Assembly (NCBI RefSeq): GCF_000975265.2 | Contig: NZ_CP083405.1 | Location: 3,162,001-3,226,000 of the forward strand | Direction of reading: 5' to 3' | DNA length: 64,000 nucleotides | DNA from: Mycobacterium lepromatosis | Lineage (GTDB): Bacteria > Actinomycetota > Actinomycetes > Mycobacteriales > Mycobacteriaceae | Part shown: piece by piece, positions 44,413 to 55,471 of the stretch | How the letters are laid out: each line of letters starts with the position of its first letter | Position numbering within the stretch: position 1 is the first letter of the stretch | Translations under genes and position numbers: made by a program | The notes under the pieces: generated by a model | What the model saw: the letters and a program-made list of their open reading frames with translations, nothing else | Told to the model about the DNA's origin: nothing | The model's database searches: none

Positions 44413-46000
44413 AGTGACTGTTCAGCTTTGGGTGGGGTAGTTGTGGCCGGCTGTTGGTGTCGAAGCAGTCCGCACTTGGCCGATGAGGCTGCCGTTGATG
44501 GCTGTGATGGTGAGGATCCACGATGTCTGTGATGGGCATGTGGGTTGGAATATCGGGTGTGTGGATCGAATCCACCTCAACAGTGATGTGCCACATCTGT
44601 AGATGAGCGGGCAGGTGATGGCGTTGCTAACCCAGCATCTGGGGCAATCCGATCCTTTCGCATGCGGTTCTGGAAAAGATTGGTATTAGGTTTCACCGGG
44701 AGGTAGCATCATTCGCTGAAGACCGTTAATCCTGGTGGTGTGTTTCGCCAGGAATAACCGCAAGATCGACGTGATGTACGCCCGTATTTGGCTGGGCAGG
44801 CCGTAGCTGGAGGCGCCGGTAAGGCTGCGATCGAAATGGTCCAGAAGTCGCCTGTTTTACACCGCGACAAACACATCGGGAGTGTAGTTTCTCTTCACCG
44901 TATTTCAGCGACGGGTAACGTGTTTTTACTTCTATCTATCTATGTTTGGGACGTTGATTTCGAGCCGGCATCGTCAAGTTCTTCTGTGCCTATTTTCCAT
45001 ATCCAATGAAGATGTAGCTCAACGGGCATGAGCGGACCCAACGGCAGGCGAGCAAAAGCGGTATAGGACTCACCAAATTGTCCAACGAGTTGACTACAAT
45101 CATCGATCCGTTCGCGCTGCAGGCAATTTGCGATCGGTTGGGTCCAGATGCGATCCAGATGTTCGCCCAACACTAGTGGTCGATGTTGCCGTTGACAGAG
45201 CACGGCCGTGGAGGCTATTGGCGGGGGCTATTGATGCGCCGAGTCGAAACCTCACACCCTGGTGGTCAATGTTCCCCGCCGAGCTTGGGGTTCTTCGCGG
45301 CCTTGATAGCCGATAACCTCGACATCGGTCGACTGGAAGTGATAAAAATTAAGCTTCAAACGCGGCTAACGCTGTGGAGCAAAGGTGGGTGAGTGACAAA
45401 AAAGTATTCACATAGTCACTTACAGCACCGAGGTCAACGTCAACGCCTTCTACCGACACTTGCGCGTCAAATCTAGTCAAATCTATTTGAAGGATGGGGC
45501 GGTTGCTGGGCATCAAACCGTTATCAACGACCCCGACGATGCGGGCTGCTGGCGGCACCTATGCCATCTCGATGCGTTACAGGTCCGCGCGCGTAGGCCA
45601 TAGCCGTCCGCTCGATACGGAACCGGTCAACCAGGGCTGTGTCTTTGCGAGTCTAGCCTTTGAACTGGATCACCCACTCTCACCGAGGATGGCAGCACAG
45701 CCCCCCGGCTCTGTGGTTCAGCGCCCTATGCACCAGCGTGCTCACCGACACAAGCATCATCAACAAAAGCCAGTGCAGCTCGGGCCTCGGTAAGAACCGC
45801 TACCACCTAACTGACGGACTGCGGTTCGCGATCTTCTACACCCCACGCCAGGCTGCTGCGTACGTTGCTCACCGCCAATCATATACCCGCACTACCGCTG
45901 TGGCAAATGGGGTGGCACACCATCGACAAGGCTCGACTCCTACCGAACTCAACCCAAAAACTCCAAGGCACTTCTCAACGTTCTAACGACCAAAGTCACT
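44413..46000. mobile_element. 1.6-kb insertion-like element splitting the AMP-ligase pseudogene
   Basis: The ligase match breaks at 44412 and resumes at about 46005, so the 1588 bases between are extra. The ends are imperfect inverted repeats: AGTGACTGT at the left (44413), and AGTGACTTT reading inward from 46000. No target duplication is clear. The left end AGTGACTGTTCAGCTTT recurs as AATGACCGTTCAGTTTT at 58443, with only transitions between them. Inside is one decayed gene (45010-45960). A short reading at 44755-44790 (NNRKIDVMYARIW) resembles the C-terminal part of some transposases, weakly. Confidence 0.55.
45010..45960 (+). pseudogene. Pseudogene of an uncharacterised actinobacterial protein family, inside the element
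   Basis: Frames joined from 45078 read LSNELTTIIDPFALQAICDR and LGPDAIQMFAQH (45078-45175), FAALIADNLDIGR (45293-45330), TEVNVNAFYRHLRVKS (45428-45475), then YLKDG, VINDPDDAGCWRHL (45520-45570), and GKNRYHLTDGLRFAIFYTP (45789-45846). I recall, without being able to name it, a widespread actinobacterial family whose motifs are KQYLKDGRA, INDPDDLG and KNRYxLTDDGLRFAIFY, the last looking like a winged helix. Stops and frameshifts show that this copy is dead. No transposase catalytic triad was identified. Confidence 0.5.
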
Positions 46001-46360
46001 AGCTCGCTGGTGAGTCCCTCGTTGCGCACCGCTCGCGCGAAAGATGTCATTATCCGCAACGGCGAAAACATCTACACCCAAAAAATCGTAATACATCCTG
46101 CCCCGCCATCCCAGACATCGCTATCGTAAGCGTGCCTGATGAAAACACCGGGAAGCAAGCATGCGCAGTCGTGGTGATCTACTATCACTCCCGACCCGCC
46201 AGCTTGCGCAAGTTCCTAAAGTCCGCAGGTACGGCCCGATTCAAAGTACCCGAACAAGTGATTATTCGGGATGCTATACCGACAAACAACACAGGAAAAG
46301 GGCCGAAGCACCAGATTCGAAACAATATCGATATACAGCAGACCAGTTACATGAAAGTAG
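46001..46360 (+). pseudogene. AMP-dependent synthetase/ligase pseudogene, 3' portion
   Basis: Continues the gene split at 44412: RAKDVIIRNGENI (46033-46072; family GRxKDxIxxxGENI), VSVPDENTGKQACAVVV (46129-46170), LRKFLKSAGTARFKVPEQV (46207-46260) and IRDAIPTNNTGKGPKHQIRN (46262-46322), the last holding the A10 lysine motif. One long frame (46132-46401) remains open, so the 3' end decayed less than the 5' end. Confidence 0.85.
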
Positions 46361-47255
46361 CGATCGGAACCAGAGCTAACTGTGGGATCGGCTCCGATTG
46401 ATGCAGGCAAGCTCGCCGAGGTGGGCATGGTGGTGCTTGCGACGGGCCACAGCGCTCCCCGGAGTTCAAGGAATACGCGGCGCTGCGGACCTGCACTATA
46501 CCGGATCTTGACGCCCGCATGCCTGCGGAAACTAGAACACCGAACCCACTAGGCTGGGCGATGCCCCGGTCGACTCGGACGTCAGTCTCGACGGCAATGG
46601 CGGCGCCCAAATCAATCTTGTCAATCTTGTGGGCGAACTAGTCCTCGTCGACGTCACCTCCTCGGCGTTTCCGAGGCATGCTGCGTTGACCACCGAAGCT
46701 GCCAACCCAAGCGAACAACCTTCGCCGCCCGGCAAAAAAGTATGCGTAAGACTATGATAACCCCGCTTTCGGGATGCTGAAAAACCTACAGACAACTTAA
46801 AATGCCGCCGTCGGTGCGGTTCACAAGTCGAAACACTTTGCTGCGCTGTAGTGATCGCGTCGTCAAGGCGGGCAACGTGACACTGCCCCCTACCACGGCA
46901 AACGCGCAAGCCACTGGTGCCTAATACCTTCGAAACGCCGGTAGCTCCAACCACGTAATTCGGGACCAATCCATTCACGTCCATCCCAGCCAGCGCAGCC
47001 GGCATCACTACAACCTCGCCATCTTTCTCGATCCGGCACTGTTTACCACGTTCGGTTTGTCGTTAAGCTGGTCAGGCTCCATAACATTGCGCTAAAATAA
47101 CTAGCACCCTATATAACTAGGCGAAAGCCCAGTGCCCACGCAGTCACTGAAGTTGTTTCATTCGCCTATTGGCCCATTGATGGGGCCTGGCGGTAGATAG
47201 GTGAGGTAGACGTTACCGGGATTAGGCACGATAGCGGCGATTGATAGGGTTAGGA
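46361..47255. other. Decayed region upstream of ctpI
   Basis: The string MKVAIGTRANCGIGSD at 46350-46397 resembles the glycine-rich opening of a short-chain dehydrogenase (VTGAxxGIG) with changes; INLVNLVGELVLVDVTSSAF at 46610-46670 would suit the same family. The rest is unreadable. The ctpI promoter should lie at the right end; ATAGGGTTAGGA precedes its ATG. Confidence 0.4.
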
Positions 47256-50200
47256 ATGAACATTCTGCATGTGACCGACCTCGTAGGCAATATGGTCGGC
47301 GGCATGGTGCAGGTGGTGCGTGCCGGCACGTATGCTGCAACTGGCACTGTCAAAACGATGCAGATTCTAGCCAGCCCGGTCGTCGAGTTCGCTGGCCCGG
47401 TAGTACAGTCGGTGGCTAAATCCACCGGCCGAGCGCGCGGGACAGGCCATGCGCCGAATTCTGCGAACCGAATCGATCCGCCGGTGCGTTGGCACAACGG
47501 TGATCGTGTGCACTTTGACTTGGATCCGCTGCTACCGTTCCCCCGCTGGCATGAATATACAGCGATAGTAGAGGAACCGGTTCGTAGTATTCCAGGCGTG
47601 GCTAAGGCCCATGTCGAGGGCTCATTGGGCCGGCTAGTGATCGAACTCGACAAGGACGCGGATAGCAACGTTGTCTTGGGCAAAGTGCGTGACGTGGTTA
47701 TTGCCCTGGCCGCCGACTTAGCATTGGCAGCGGCGGGATCGGCCCCTAAGGTTGCTCCATTTGCTGACCCAGGTAATCCGGTGGCAATTCTGGTGCCGCT
47801 AACCGCCGCGGTACTGGACCTTGTCGCGTTGAGTGCCGCAATAACCGGCTGGGTCACCCGACTGCCCGCCGCACCACAAACTACCCGGGCCGCGGCAGCT
47901 CTCGTCAATCATCAACCGCGCATGGTGTCACTGCTGGAGTCACGACTGGGTCGGGTGGGCACCGATATTGCACTTAGCGTAATAACAGCGGCGGCTAACG
48001 GGCTGACCCAAGCGGTAGGCACACCCCTGCTGGATCTGGCACACCGTGGCCTACAACTCTCCGAGGCGGCGGCTCACCGGCGCGTTTGGCGAGACCGAGA
48101 GCCTCAACTGGCCTCACCTAGGCGACCACAAGCGCCGGTGGTCCCCGTGATCTCATCGGCCGAGGAAAAATCGCATGCCTCGCGCTACAAATGGACAGCC
48201 GCGGCATCAGGTGAAGCTTCGCATGTCGTGGTCGGCGGATCAATCGACGCAGCAATCGACACCGCAAAAGGGTCGATCAAAGGACCTGTGGAAAGCTATG
48301 TTGATTCGGCGGCAAACGGCTCGTTGATTGCCGCGGCGAGTGCGTTACTCGCAGGCGGTGGCACCGAAGACGCGGCCGGCGCGATCTTGGCCGGGGTGCC
48401 AAGAGCGGCACATATGGGCGAGCAAGCGTTCGCGGCGACACTGGGCCGCGGGCTAGCCAATGCCGGGCAACTAGTACTCGATCCGGGTGCACTGCGCCGC
48501 CTGAACCAGGTGAAGGTGGTCGTCATCGACGGCGCCGCATTACGCGGTGATCACCGCGCGGTGTTGCTTGCCCAGGGAAATGCGCCCGGCTGGGACGACG
48601 ACCGTGTCTATGAGGTTGCCGACGCACTGCTGCACGGTGAGCGGGCACCCGAGCCCGACCCCGACGAATCGCCGGCCACTGGCGCGCGGCTCAGATGGGT
48701 TCCTTTGAAAGAACCGTCAGCAACGCCCGTTCAGGGCCGCGCGCACGCGGACCTGGTGGTTGATGGCGAGTGCGTCGGCGGTGTCGACGTCGGATGGGAG
48801 GTCGACCCCTATGCGATCCCACTGCTGCAGACCGCACACCGAACCGGAGCACGCGTCGTCTTGCGTCATGTAGCTGGCACAGAAGATCTCTCCGCCAGTG
48901 TCGGCGCGACACATCCGTGCGGTACACCGCTGCTGAAGTTGGTACGTGAGCTGCGCGTCGATCGCGGGCCGGTATTATTGATCACCGCAGTACACCGGGA
49001 TTTTGCATCGACCGACACACTGGCCGCATTAGCCATCGCCGACGTCGGGGTCGCGCTGGACGATCCCCATGCGGCTACACCGTGGACCGCGGACATCATC
49101 ACTGGCACTGATCTGGCGGCCGCAGTGCGGATCCTATCGGCGCTGCCTGTGGCCCGGTCGGTCAGTGAATCTTCGGTGCATCTTGCTCAGGGCGGAACTA
49201 CCCTGGCCGGGCTGCTTCTGATCACCGCGAGCGCTAGCAGCAAATCCGCTAACCCAATTACTTTGTGGCGCTGGTTTAGTCCGGTCAATGCGGCCGCAGC
49301 AACCGCATTGGTGACCGGCGTCGTCTCAGCCAGCAAGGTGCTCCGGCTGCCGGATCCCACCCCACAACCGCTGACCGCCTGGCACGCGCTGAACCCCGAG
49401 ATCGTTTACTCACGACTGGCCGGCGTAGCGCAACCGTTGGCCGTTAAGCATGGTACCCCTGATTGGCGACGTCGTCTCGACGATCTGTCCTACACCCGGA
49501 CGCTGTCACCGCTACGTAAACCCATAACTCACCTGGCTCGGCTGGCCACCGCGACCCGGCAGGAACTCGCTGACCCGCTGACTCCTATCCTAGCGGTCGG
49601 GGCGGCTGCATCAGCGATCGTTGGTAGCAATATCGATGCCCTTTTGGTCGCGGGCGTGATGACGGTCAACGCGATTACCGGCGGCGTGCAACGGTTGCGG
49701 GCCGAGGCGGCTGCCGCCGAGTTGTTCGCCGAGCAGGACCAGTTGGTGCGACGTGTCGTTGTCCCGGCAGTGGCAACGACACGTCGTCGATTGGAGGCAG
49801 CACAGCACGCCACACGGACAGTCACGGTGTCCGCCAAGTCGCTGCGAGCCGGCGATGTCATCGACCTGGCTGCCCCGGAAGTGGTACCAGCGGATGCTCG
49901 CGTGTTGGTGGCCGAAGACCTGGAAGTCGATGAGTCTTTACTCACCGGAGAGTCGTTGCCGGTGGACAAGCGAGTGGACCCCGTCGCCATCAACGATGCC
50001 GACCGAGCGAGCATGCTGTTCGAAGGTAGCGCGATCGTGGCAGGACATGCCCGCGCGATCGTGGTGGCCACCGGGGTCGGCACCGCCGCGCACCGAGCGA
50101 TCTCGGTGGTCGCCGACGTAGAAGCATCAGCCGGAGTGCAAGCACGGCTGCGGGAGCTGACCAGCAAGGTCCTTCCTCTGACACTGGCCGGCGGCGCCGC

Positions 50201-52079
50201 GGTGACGGGTTTGGCTTTGCTGCGCCGCGCATCACTGCGTCAAGCAGTCGCCGATGGAGTTGCAATCGCCGTGGCCGCTGTCCCGGAGGGCCTGCCTTTG
50301 GTGGCCACCCTCTCCCAGCTCGCCGCGGCCCAGCGTTTAACGGCGAGAGGTGCTCTGGTCCGCTCGCCCCGCACGATCGAAGCCCTGGGCCGCGTCGACA
50401 CCATATGTTTCGACAAGACCGGCACGCTCACCGAAAATCGGCTGCGTGTTGTCTGTGCGGTGCCGAACACGAAAAGGCCACACGATCCACTTCCCGCCAT
50501 CACCGATCCGCACTCTGCTGCGGTGCTGCGGGACGCCGCGCGGGCGTCCACCCAACCCCATGACGGGCAGGATCACACGCATGCCACTGACGAAGCGATC
50601 CTCACGGCAGCGAGTTCGCTTAACGAGCATACCGATTCGACCTGGAATCGAATTGCGGAGGTACCGTTCGAATCCAGTCGCGGGTATGCCGCCGCGATCG
50701 GCACAACAGGGAATGGTAAAGAGCCGATGCTGATGCTCAAAGGCGCGCCTGAAAAGATCCTGCCGCGTTGCCGGTTCGCCGATCCAGAGGCCGACGTTGC
50801 GCACGCAGAGTCTTTGGTGCGCAACCTTGCCGAGCAAGGCCTGCGCGTTCTAGCGGTGGCGCAATGCTCCTGGGACTACGACACCACCGAGGATGACGAC
50901 ACCGATGCTGAAGCCGTCGATACTGCCGCGCATGACCTCGAACTGATCGGCTATATCGGACTAGCGGACACCGCACGGCCATCCTCGCGTCCGTTGATCG
51001 AAGCGTTGGTAGCAGCCGACCGCAACGTCGTACTAATAACCGGAGACCACCCCATCACCGCACGGGCTATCGCCCAGCAGTTGGGCCTGCCATCGGATGC
51101 GCGGGTAGTGACCGGCACCGAACTTGTCGGCCTCGACGAGGATGCATGCGCCGAACTCGCCGCCGACGTGCAGGTTTTCGCCCGGGTCAGTCCGGAACAA
51201 AAGGTGCAGATTGTGGCAGCGTTGCAACGCTGCGGGCATGTCACGGCGATGGTTGGTGACGGCGCCAACGACGCCGCCGCCATCCGGATGGCCGATGTGG
51301 GCATCGGGGTGAGCGGCCGCGGTTCTTCAGCCGCCCGAGGAGCCGCCGACATCGTCTTGACCGACGACGATCTGGGTGTACTGCTCGATGCTCTGGTCGA
51401 AGGCCGCAGCATGTGGGCAGGAGTGCGTGATGCGGTCACGATTCTGGTCGGAGGCAATGTCGGCGAAGTCGTCTTTACTATCATCGGGACGGCACTCGGT
51501 GCTGGACGGGCACCGGTGGGAACCCGTCAACTGTTGTTGGTGAATTTGCTCACCGATATGTTTCCCGCACTTTCGATCGCTGTTACCTCGCAATACGAAG
51601 AACCCGACGAGGACGAATATCAAACCGACGAAGAGGCATACGAGGCGCGACGAACACACCAACACGAAGTATTGACCGGACCTACGCCCTCGCTCGACGC
51701 GCCACTGATGCGACAGATCGTCAACCGCGGTGTGGTCACGGCCGCCGGTGCAACCATAGCCTGGGCTATCGGGCGCTGGACGCCGGGTACCGAACGACGA
51801 ACGGCTACGATGGGACTGACCGCATTGGTGACGACGCAGCTGGCGCAAACCCTGCTCACGCGCCGACATAGCCCGCTCGTCGTAGCAACCGCCTTAGGCA
51901 GCGCGGGTGTTTTGATAGGTGTAATTCAAACCCCGTTACTCAGCCAGTTTTTCGGGTGCACACCGCTTGGGCCACTGGCCTGGTCAGGAGTGATTACTGC
52001 AACGGCAGGAGCCACCGCAGTCTCGTTACTGGCACCCCACTGGTTAAACAAAGCTATTGGTATCGTGCAACCCGATTAG
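47256..52079 (+). CDS. ctpI: Giant P-type cation ATPase CtpI
   Basis: 1607 residues from the ATG at 47256; a TTG five codons upstream is less likely. Rv0107c is of similar size. Motifs of a P-type ATPase are complete: TGESLPVDK (actuator loop, about residue 895), AVPEGLPLVATL (about 1010; PEGLP as in Ca-type pumps), CFDKTGTLTENR with phosphorylated Asp near 1053, KGAPEK, TGDHPITARAIA and GDGANDAAAI near 1334. About 600 N-terminal residues precede the catalytic core and carry no P-type motif; their role is unknown. The ion is not proven; PEGLP suggests Ca or Mg-like cations. Intact despite 4.8 kb of target for mutation. Confidence 0.93.
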   Translation: MNILHVTDLVGNMVGGMVQVVRAGTYAATGTVKTMQILASPVVEFAGPVVQSVAKSTGRARGTGHAPNSANRIDPPVRWHNGDRVHFDLDPLLPFPRWHEYTAIVEEPVRSIPGVAKAHVEGSLGRLVIELDKDADSNVVLGKVRDVVIALAADLALAAAGSAPKVAPFADPGNPVAILVPLTAAVLDLVALSAAITGWVTRLPAAPQTTRAAAALVNHQPRMVSLLESRLGRVGTDIALSVITAAANGLTQAVGTPLLDLAHRGLQLSEAAAHRRVWRDREPQLASPRRPQAPVVPVISSAEEKSHASRYKWTAAASGEASHVVVGGSIDAAIDTAKGSIKGPVESYVDSAANGSLIAAASALLAGGGTEDAAGAILAGVPRAAHMGEQAFAATLGRGLANAGQLVLDPGALRRLNQVKVVVIDGAALRGDHRAVLLAQGNAPGWDDDRVYEVADALLHGERAPEPDPDESPATGARLRWVPLKEPSATPVQGRAHADLVVDGECVGGVDVGWEVDPYAIPLLQTAHRTGARVVLRHVAGTEDLSASVGATHPCGTPLLKLVRELRVDRGPVLLITAVHRDFASTDTLAALAIADVGVALDDPHAATPWTADIITGTDLAAAVRILSALPVARSVSESSVHLAQGGTTLAGLLLITASASSKSANPITLWRWFSPVNAAAATALVTGVVSASKVLRLPDPTPQPLTAWHALNPEIVYSRLAGVAQPLAVKHGTPDWRRRLDDLSYTRTLSPLRKPITHLARLATATRQELADPLTPILAVGAAASAIVGSNIDALLVAGVMTVNAITGGVQRLRAEAAAAELFAEQDQLVRRVVVPAVATTRRRLEAAQHATRTVTVSAKSLRAGDVIDLAAPEVVPADARVLVAEDLEVDESLLTGESLPVDKRVDPVAINDADRASMLFEGSAIVAGHARAIVVATGVGTAAHRAISVVADVEASAGVQARLRELTSKVLPLTLAGGAAVTGLALLRRASLRQAVADGVAIAVAAVPEGLPLVATLSQLAAAQRLTARGALVRSPRTIEALGRVDTICFDKTGTLTENRLRVVCAVPNTKRPHDPLPAITDPHSAAVLRDAARASTQPHDGQDHTHATDEAILTAASSLNEHTDSTWNRIAEVPFESSRGYAAAIGTTGNGKEPMLMLKGAPEKILPRCRFADPEADVAHAESLVRNLAEQGLRVLAVAQCSWDYDTTEDDDTDAEAVDTAAHDLELIGYIGLADTARPSSRPLIEALVAADRNVVLITGDHPITARAIAQQLGLPSDARVVTGTELVGLDEDACAELAADVQVFARVSPEQKVQIVAALQRCGHVTAMVGDGANDAAAIRMADVGIGVSGRGSSAARGAADIVLTDDDLGVLLDALVEGRSMWAGVRDAVTILVGGNVGEVVFTIIGTALGAGRAPVGTRQLLLVNLLTDMFPALSIAVTSQYEEPDEDEYQTDEEAYEARRTHQHEVLTGPTPSLDAPLMRQIVNRGVVTAAGATIAWAIGRWTPGTERRTATMGLTALVTTQLAQTLLTRRHSPLVVATALGSAGVLIGVIQTPLLSQFFGCTPLGPLAWSGVITATAGATAVSLLAPHWLNKAIGIVQPD

Positions 52080-52094
52080 GAGTGTGCATTAAAC

Positions 52095-53110
52095 TCACTT
52101 TAGAATGGTCAACCCATTGCGCACCACCTTGTCAATGGGATTGCGCAGAATGTTATCAGCAATGCGAATATATCTGGTCTGTTCAAAACTAGATACCTTG
52201 CCCTTCAAGTACTCTCTTATATCCGGCTCATCGATAACGTCATTGCATGCCGTAGCACGCTAAACACAACAAGTCATTGCCCTAACTACTCGTTTTGTCA
52301 GAGACACCTACGACCGCATTCTCGGCGATACCATGATGCTCGGCAAGCGCGTTTTCCAGCACACCTGGATAAAGATTCTCGCCCCGACACAATCATCTCA
52401 TCGTATCTACCGCTGATGTACAGCCTGCACGAATGGTAGAAAAGGCCATTTTGCAGGTGCTAGCAATCTAGTCAATGATGACTTCGCCTTTCCCACAACC
52501 GAGCCGTCCGTGCAGCCCGAAAACGTTGGTGCACCGCCAACGAAGATACGTCCGGCCATGCACGTACCGACGGGACAGTAGCTTCTGTCGAAGATACTTA
52601 CCGGGCATCCCGCAACCAGCCTCCCTACGGTTTCCTGGACATGCCGTAGTTTGGCCGGTGTCGGCCAGTACGCCGATATCGACATCGGTTGAGCCATAGT
52701 AGCCGTTGTAGAGGAGGTGGTCGTAGTCATCCATACACCGGCACGCCAAGCTGGAATCGAGCCAGTCACCGCTGGACAACACCAACTATAGGGACGGGGT
52801 TACGGGCGCCCACGGGTCGAAGCAGTCCGAGGATGCGCGCCAAGGCATAATTGGAACCACGCTCATAGCAGCGGCCAAGGGTAGCTTGGGCGTCAAAACA
52901 CCGGTGGGTCAACACTGTGCCACCCAGGCCGACAACTTTTGGAAGACGGGCATCGAGTTCGGTATGTCCAGCAGCAAAAATCGATATCAACCACATCACG
53001 GATCCTTTCCGATGACGGTGAAATTTTGCCCACTCGATGGCAAATTCTGTGCACTACGTGGTTTTCATTAAGGAGCTGGTGTCGTGCGTCTGAAGTTCGT
53101 TTAATATTCA
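52095..53110 (-). pseudogene. Acyl-CoA synthetase (FadD-like) pseudogene
   Basis: Minus-strand pieces in order: ISIFAAGHTELDARLPKVVG then GLGGTVLTHRCFDAQATLGR (52890-52990), YDHLLYNGYYGSTDVDIGVL (52680-52745; a YGSTE-like A5 motif), a VGRLVAGCPVSIFDR string and CMAGRIFVGGAPTFSGCTDG (52500-52640), GRYDEMIVSGRESLSRC (52340-52390; GRxDEMIxxGGENVYP) and a faint C-terminus at 52100-52200. Frameshifted throughout. It fills the junction between ctpI and icd2, which are not neighbours in M. tuberculosis. Confidence 0.75.
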
Positions 53111-53230
53111 CCGAAACGTAGCCAATGGCAACCAATGCGGCCCAGCCGTTGGTGTTGCCCACGACTCGTGTTTCGATGGGTGAACTCGCATGTCGGCGAC
53201 AGCGACACAAGGGCCGAAAAGCGAGGTGCC

Positions 53231-55471
53231 TTAACTACCTTGCACGGCCGCCAACGCAGCATTGAACACAGCGCTCGGCCGCATCACCGCCTTGGTCAGC
53301 TCAGCATCCGGTGCATAATAGCCACCGATATCGACCGCCTTGCCTTGGTCCTCGTTGAGCTCAGTAACGATAGTGTATTCGTTCTTGGCCAACGTTTCGG
53401 CCAGTGGGGTGAAGTGGTTCCGCAGCTGTTGGTCATCAGTTTGCGTGGCAAGCTCTTGAGCCCAGTACATGGCGAGGTAAAACTGGCTTCCACGGTTGTC
53501 GAGCTCACCGGCCTTGCGTGACGGACTCTTCCTGTTTTCCAGCAACTTTCCGGTTGCGGCATCCAGCGTCTTAGCTAAGACCTTGGCCCTCTCATTGCCA
53601 GTCTTGATGCCTAGGTCTTCCAGGCTGACGGCCAGCGCGAGGAACTCACCCAGCGAGTCCCACCGCAGATGATTCTCTTCGACAAACTGCTTGACGTGCT
53701 TGGGCGCCGATCCACCCGCCCCTGTTTCATACATCCCGCCACCGGCCATCATCGGCACGATGGACAACATTTTGGCGCTGGTACCTAGCTCCAATATCGG
53801 GAACAGATCGGTGAGGTAATCCCGCAGAATGTTGCCAGTGGCGGCGATGGTATTTAGCCCGCGGATCAGGCGTTCGCACGTGTAACGCATGGAGCGCACT
53901 TGCGACATAATCTGGATATCGAGACCACTGGTGTCATGGTCCTTCAGGTACGCCCGGACCTTTTTGATCAACTCATTCTCGTGTGGACGGTACGGGTCCA
54001 ACCAAAACAATACCGGCATATCAGAGTTGCACGCACGGGTGACAGCCAGCTTGACCCAGTCGCGAATTGCCGCGTCGGTAACGACGCACAGACGCCATAT
54101 ATCACCAGTTTCTACATTCTGGGTCAAGAGCACCTCGCCCGTCACGAGGTCCACGATGTTGGCTACGCCGTCCTCAGGAACCTCGAATGTCTTGTCGTGC
54201 GAACCGTACTCCTCAGCCTGTTGCGCCATGAGACCGACGTTGGGGACGGTGCCCATAGTAGCCGGATCGAAAGCGCCGTTGGTCTTGCAAAAGTTGATGA
54301 TTTCCTGGTAGATACGGGAAAATGTGGACTCGGGGTTCACGGCCTTGGTGTCCTTGGTCCGTCCGTCGGCACCATACATCTTACCTCCCGCACGGATCAT
54401 TGCTGGCATCGAAGCGTCCACGATGACGTCACTAGGTGAATGGAAGTTCGAAATTCCGAGAGCTGAGTCGACCATGGCCAACTCGGGTCGGTGCTCGTGG
54501 CACGCGTGTAGGTCTTGGATGATCTCATCGCGCTGCGATGCGGGCAGCGTTCTAATCTTACTGTAGAGATCGACTAACCCGTTGTTGACGTTTACGCCCA
54601 GTTCCCCGAACAGAGCCTGGTGCTTGGTGAAGGCTTCCTTGTAGAAGGTTTTCACCGCGTGTCCGAAGACGATAGGGTGGGACACCTTCATCATCGTCGC
54701 CTTAACGTGCAGTGAGAACATCACACCGGTCTTGCGAGCATCCTCCATCTGCTCCTCGTAGAACTCGCACAGGGCTTTCTTGCTCATGAACATGCTGTCG
54801 ATGATGTCACCGTCCCGTAGCGACACCTTGGGCTTAAGCACGACCGTCTTGCCTTTCTTGGTGGCCAGCTCCATCTTCACGTCTCGCGCGCGGTCTAAAG
54901 TCATCGACTTCTCGCCGTGATAGAAGTCGCCGTGCCGCATGGTCGCGACGTGTGTGCGCGAGGCCATCGACCATTCGCCCATGCTGTGCGGGTTGTTACG
55001 TGCGTACTCCTTCACCACCTTGGGTACGCGGCGGTCGGAGTTACCCTCCCGCAGAACCGGGTTCACAGCGCTGCCAAGGCATTTGCCGTAGCGGTTACGG
55101 ATGTCGATTTCCTGATCAGACTTCGGAGATGGCGGATAGTCTGGAAGCTTGAAACCCTTGGCCTGCAACTCCTTGATGGCGGCCATCAACTGCGGAACCG
55201 AAGCACTGATGTTCGGCAATTTGACGATGTTGGTGTCCGGTAACTGCGTCAACCGGCCCAGTTCGGCAAGGTTGTCCGGCACACGTTGCTCTTCGGTCAG
55301 GTAATCGGGAAACTCAGCCAGGATGCGTGCTGCCAAGGAGATGTCGCTAGTCTGGATCTTAATACCCGCCGGCTTGGTAAAGGCACGCACTATCGGCAGA
55401 AAGGCGTAGGTCGCTAACAGCGGCGCCTCGTCGGTCAGCGTGTAGATAATGGTCGGCTGCTCGGCGCTCAT
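53231..55471 (-). CDS. icd2: Monomeric NADP-dependent isocitrate dehydrogenase
   Basis: 746 residues from the ATG at 55471, which has GGGAG nine bases upstream and gives [20 protein letters not shown], the start of Rv0066c (745). The frame stays open upstream to 55825 without family match. It is the monomeric ~80 kDa type that oxidises isocitrate to 2-oxoglutarate with NADP. Conserved stretches include [47 protein letters not shown]-like [17 protein letters not shown] and [17 protein letters not shown]. Intact. It marks the start of a non-inverted Rv0066c block. Confidence 0.95.
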   Translation of the reverse strand: MSAEQPTIIYTLTDEAPLLATYAFLPIVRAFTKPAGIKIQTSDISLAARILAEFPDYLTEEQRVPDNLAELGRLTQLPDTNIVKLPNISASVPQLMAAIKELQAKGFKLPDYPPSPKSDQEIDIRNRYGKCLGSAVNPVLREGNSDRRVPKVVKEYARNNPHSMGEWSMASRTHVATMRHGDFYHGEKSMTLDRARDVKMELATKKGKTVVLKPKVSLRDGDIIDSMFMSKKALCEFYEEQMEDARKTGVMFSLHVKATMMKVSHPIVFGHAVKTFYKEAFTKHQALFGELGVNVNNGLVDLYSKIRTLPASQRDEIIQDLHACHEHRPELAMVDSALGISNFHSPSDVIVDASMPAMIRAGGKMYGADGRTKDTKAVNPESTFSRIYQEIINFCKTNGAFDPATMGTVPNVGLMAQQAEEYGSHDKTFEVPEDGVANIVDLVTGEVLLTQNVETGDIWRLCVVTDAAIRDWVKLAVTRACNSDMPVLFWLDPYRPHENELIKKVRAYLKDHDTSGLDIQIMSQVRSMRYTCERLIRGLNTIAATGNILRDYLTDLFPILELGTSAKMLSIVPMMAGGGMYETGAGGSAPKHVKQFVEENHLRWDSLGEFLALAVSLEDLGIKTGNERAKVLAKTLDAATGKLLENRKSPSRKAGELDNRGSQFYLAMYWAQELATQTDDQQLRNHFTPLAETLAKNEYTIVTELNEDQGKAVDIGGYYAPDAELTKAVMRPSAVFNAALAAVQGS

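Noticed and set aside
49529..50167. 212-codon open stretch on the minus strand
   Set aside because: Antisense to ctpI and rich in Ala/Ser/Thr/Arg, as expected from reading a GC-rich gene backwards.
51327..51869. 180-codon minus-strand open stretch inside ctpI
   Set aside because: Shadow of the catalytic region of ctpI; no family match or ribosome-binding site.
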